Shown piece after piece: positions 59,663-60,000 of a DNA stretch of 60,000 nucleotides (its first letter is position 1; every line of letters begins with the position of its first letter). Below the pieces are notes generated by a model that saw only the letters and a program-made list of their open reading frames with translations, made no database searches and had not been told where the DNA came from. The stretch is from Apostichopus japonicus. Taxonomy: Eukaryota > Echinodermata > Holothuroidea > Aspidochirotida > Stichopodidae. The DNA lies in assembly GCF_037975245.1 (NCBI RefSeq), contig NC_092564.1:24736484-24796483 (forward strand), given 5' to 3'. Made by a program: the position numbers and the translations under genes.

Positions 59663-60000
59663 CTGCAAAACAAATGAAAAAGGAAAACACTTTTCGAGGG
59701 TGCAGCAGGGAAAGAGAGGAGAGATAGGAAAATACTGTTCAGCTGGGAGAGAAGAGAGATTTGAGACACTGGGGTTGGGTAATAATTGTGAAAGCGTTAT
59801 GAATTCTATATGCTTACTACATTGATGAAAACAACAGTGGTCAGAGCCCATGCAGTTGTTCTTAGGACTTTTATAGGATGGAAAGGGTTAATTGGATTTG
59901 ATTCCAAAATGAGGATAAGAAGTTTTCTTTCATTCATCTATATTCTTCTACTTTTTCTTCAAATTATTTACAATCCCCTTCATCATGTGTAGATGTCCAC
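59663..60000 (-). other. Intron upstream of exon 1
   Basis: The acceptor of exon 1 is at 59663-59664 (complement). Nothing coding is seen from there to the window edge, so the next upstream exon is outside. Confidence 0.6.

Overview
The window is animal nuclear DNA, AT-rich, with GT-AG introns of roughly 0.3-2.2 kb. Many of the introns are filled with minisatellites, tRNA-derived SINEs, non-LTR retrotransposon tails and short inverted-repeat DNA transposons. An ERICH2-like gene, an EGF/C-type-lectin/SEA membrane protein and this repeat mix all fit a marine invertebrate deuterostome such as an echinoderm. The species cannot be fixed from the sequence alone.

Layout. (1) 1-2196: no supported gene; a 1213-bp hAT-type element (46-1258) with a perfect 8-bp target duplication. 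(2) 2197-7430, plus strand: the 3' eight exons of an ERICH2-like (glutamate-rich 2) gene; its 5' end is not identified. (3) 7431-11409: the 3' flanks of two convergent genes, with a CR1/L2-like retrotransposon remnant between two ~80-bp direct copies of flanking DNA. (4) 11410-59662, minus strand: one very large gene, still open at its 5' end beyond 60 kb. I read 49 exons, about 7.28 kb of coding sequence and about 2,424 residues, with no stop at any junction.

The large gene encodes a type I cell-surface protein. From the N-terminal side of the window its order is: calcium-type EGF, C-type lectin domain (CTLD1), 35 EGF domains with one exon per domain, a second CTLD, one EGF, a SEA domain with a GS-type self-cleavage motif, one EGF, a transmembrane helix, and a Pro/Ser/Arg/Gln-rich cytoplasmic tail of about 350 residues in two exons that ends in a possible class II PDZ ligand. 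All the whole EGF exons are phase 1-1. The two CTLDs share the same three-exon pattern (phases 1-0, 0-2, 2-1) and the same additional cysteine pair. I do not recognise a named gene with this architecture, so it is the best candidate here for something undescribed.

Within its introns I find minisatellites (29, 25, ~43, 79, ~23 and 20 bp units, some with higher-order structure), two long AT tracts in a duplicated block, four SINE copies of two kinds, and at least six inverted-repeat DNA elements. Three of the DNA elements (46-1258, 33937-34341, 34576-35177) have exact target-site duplications.
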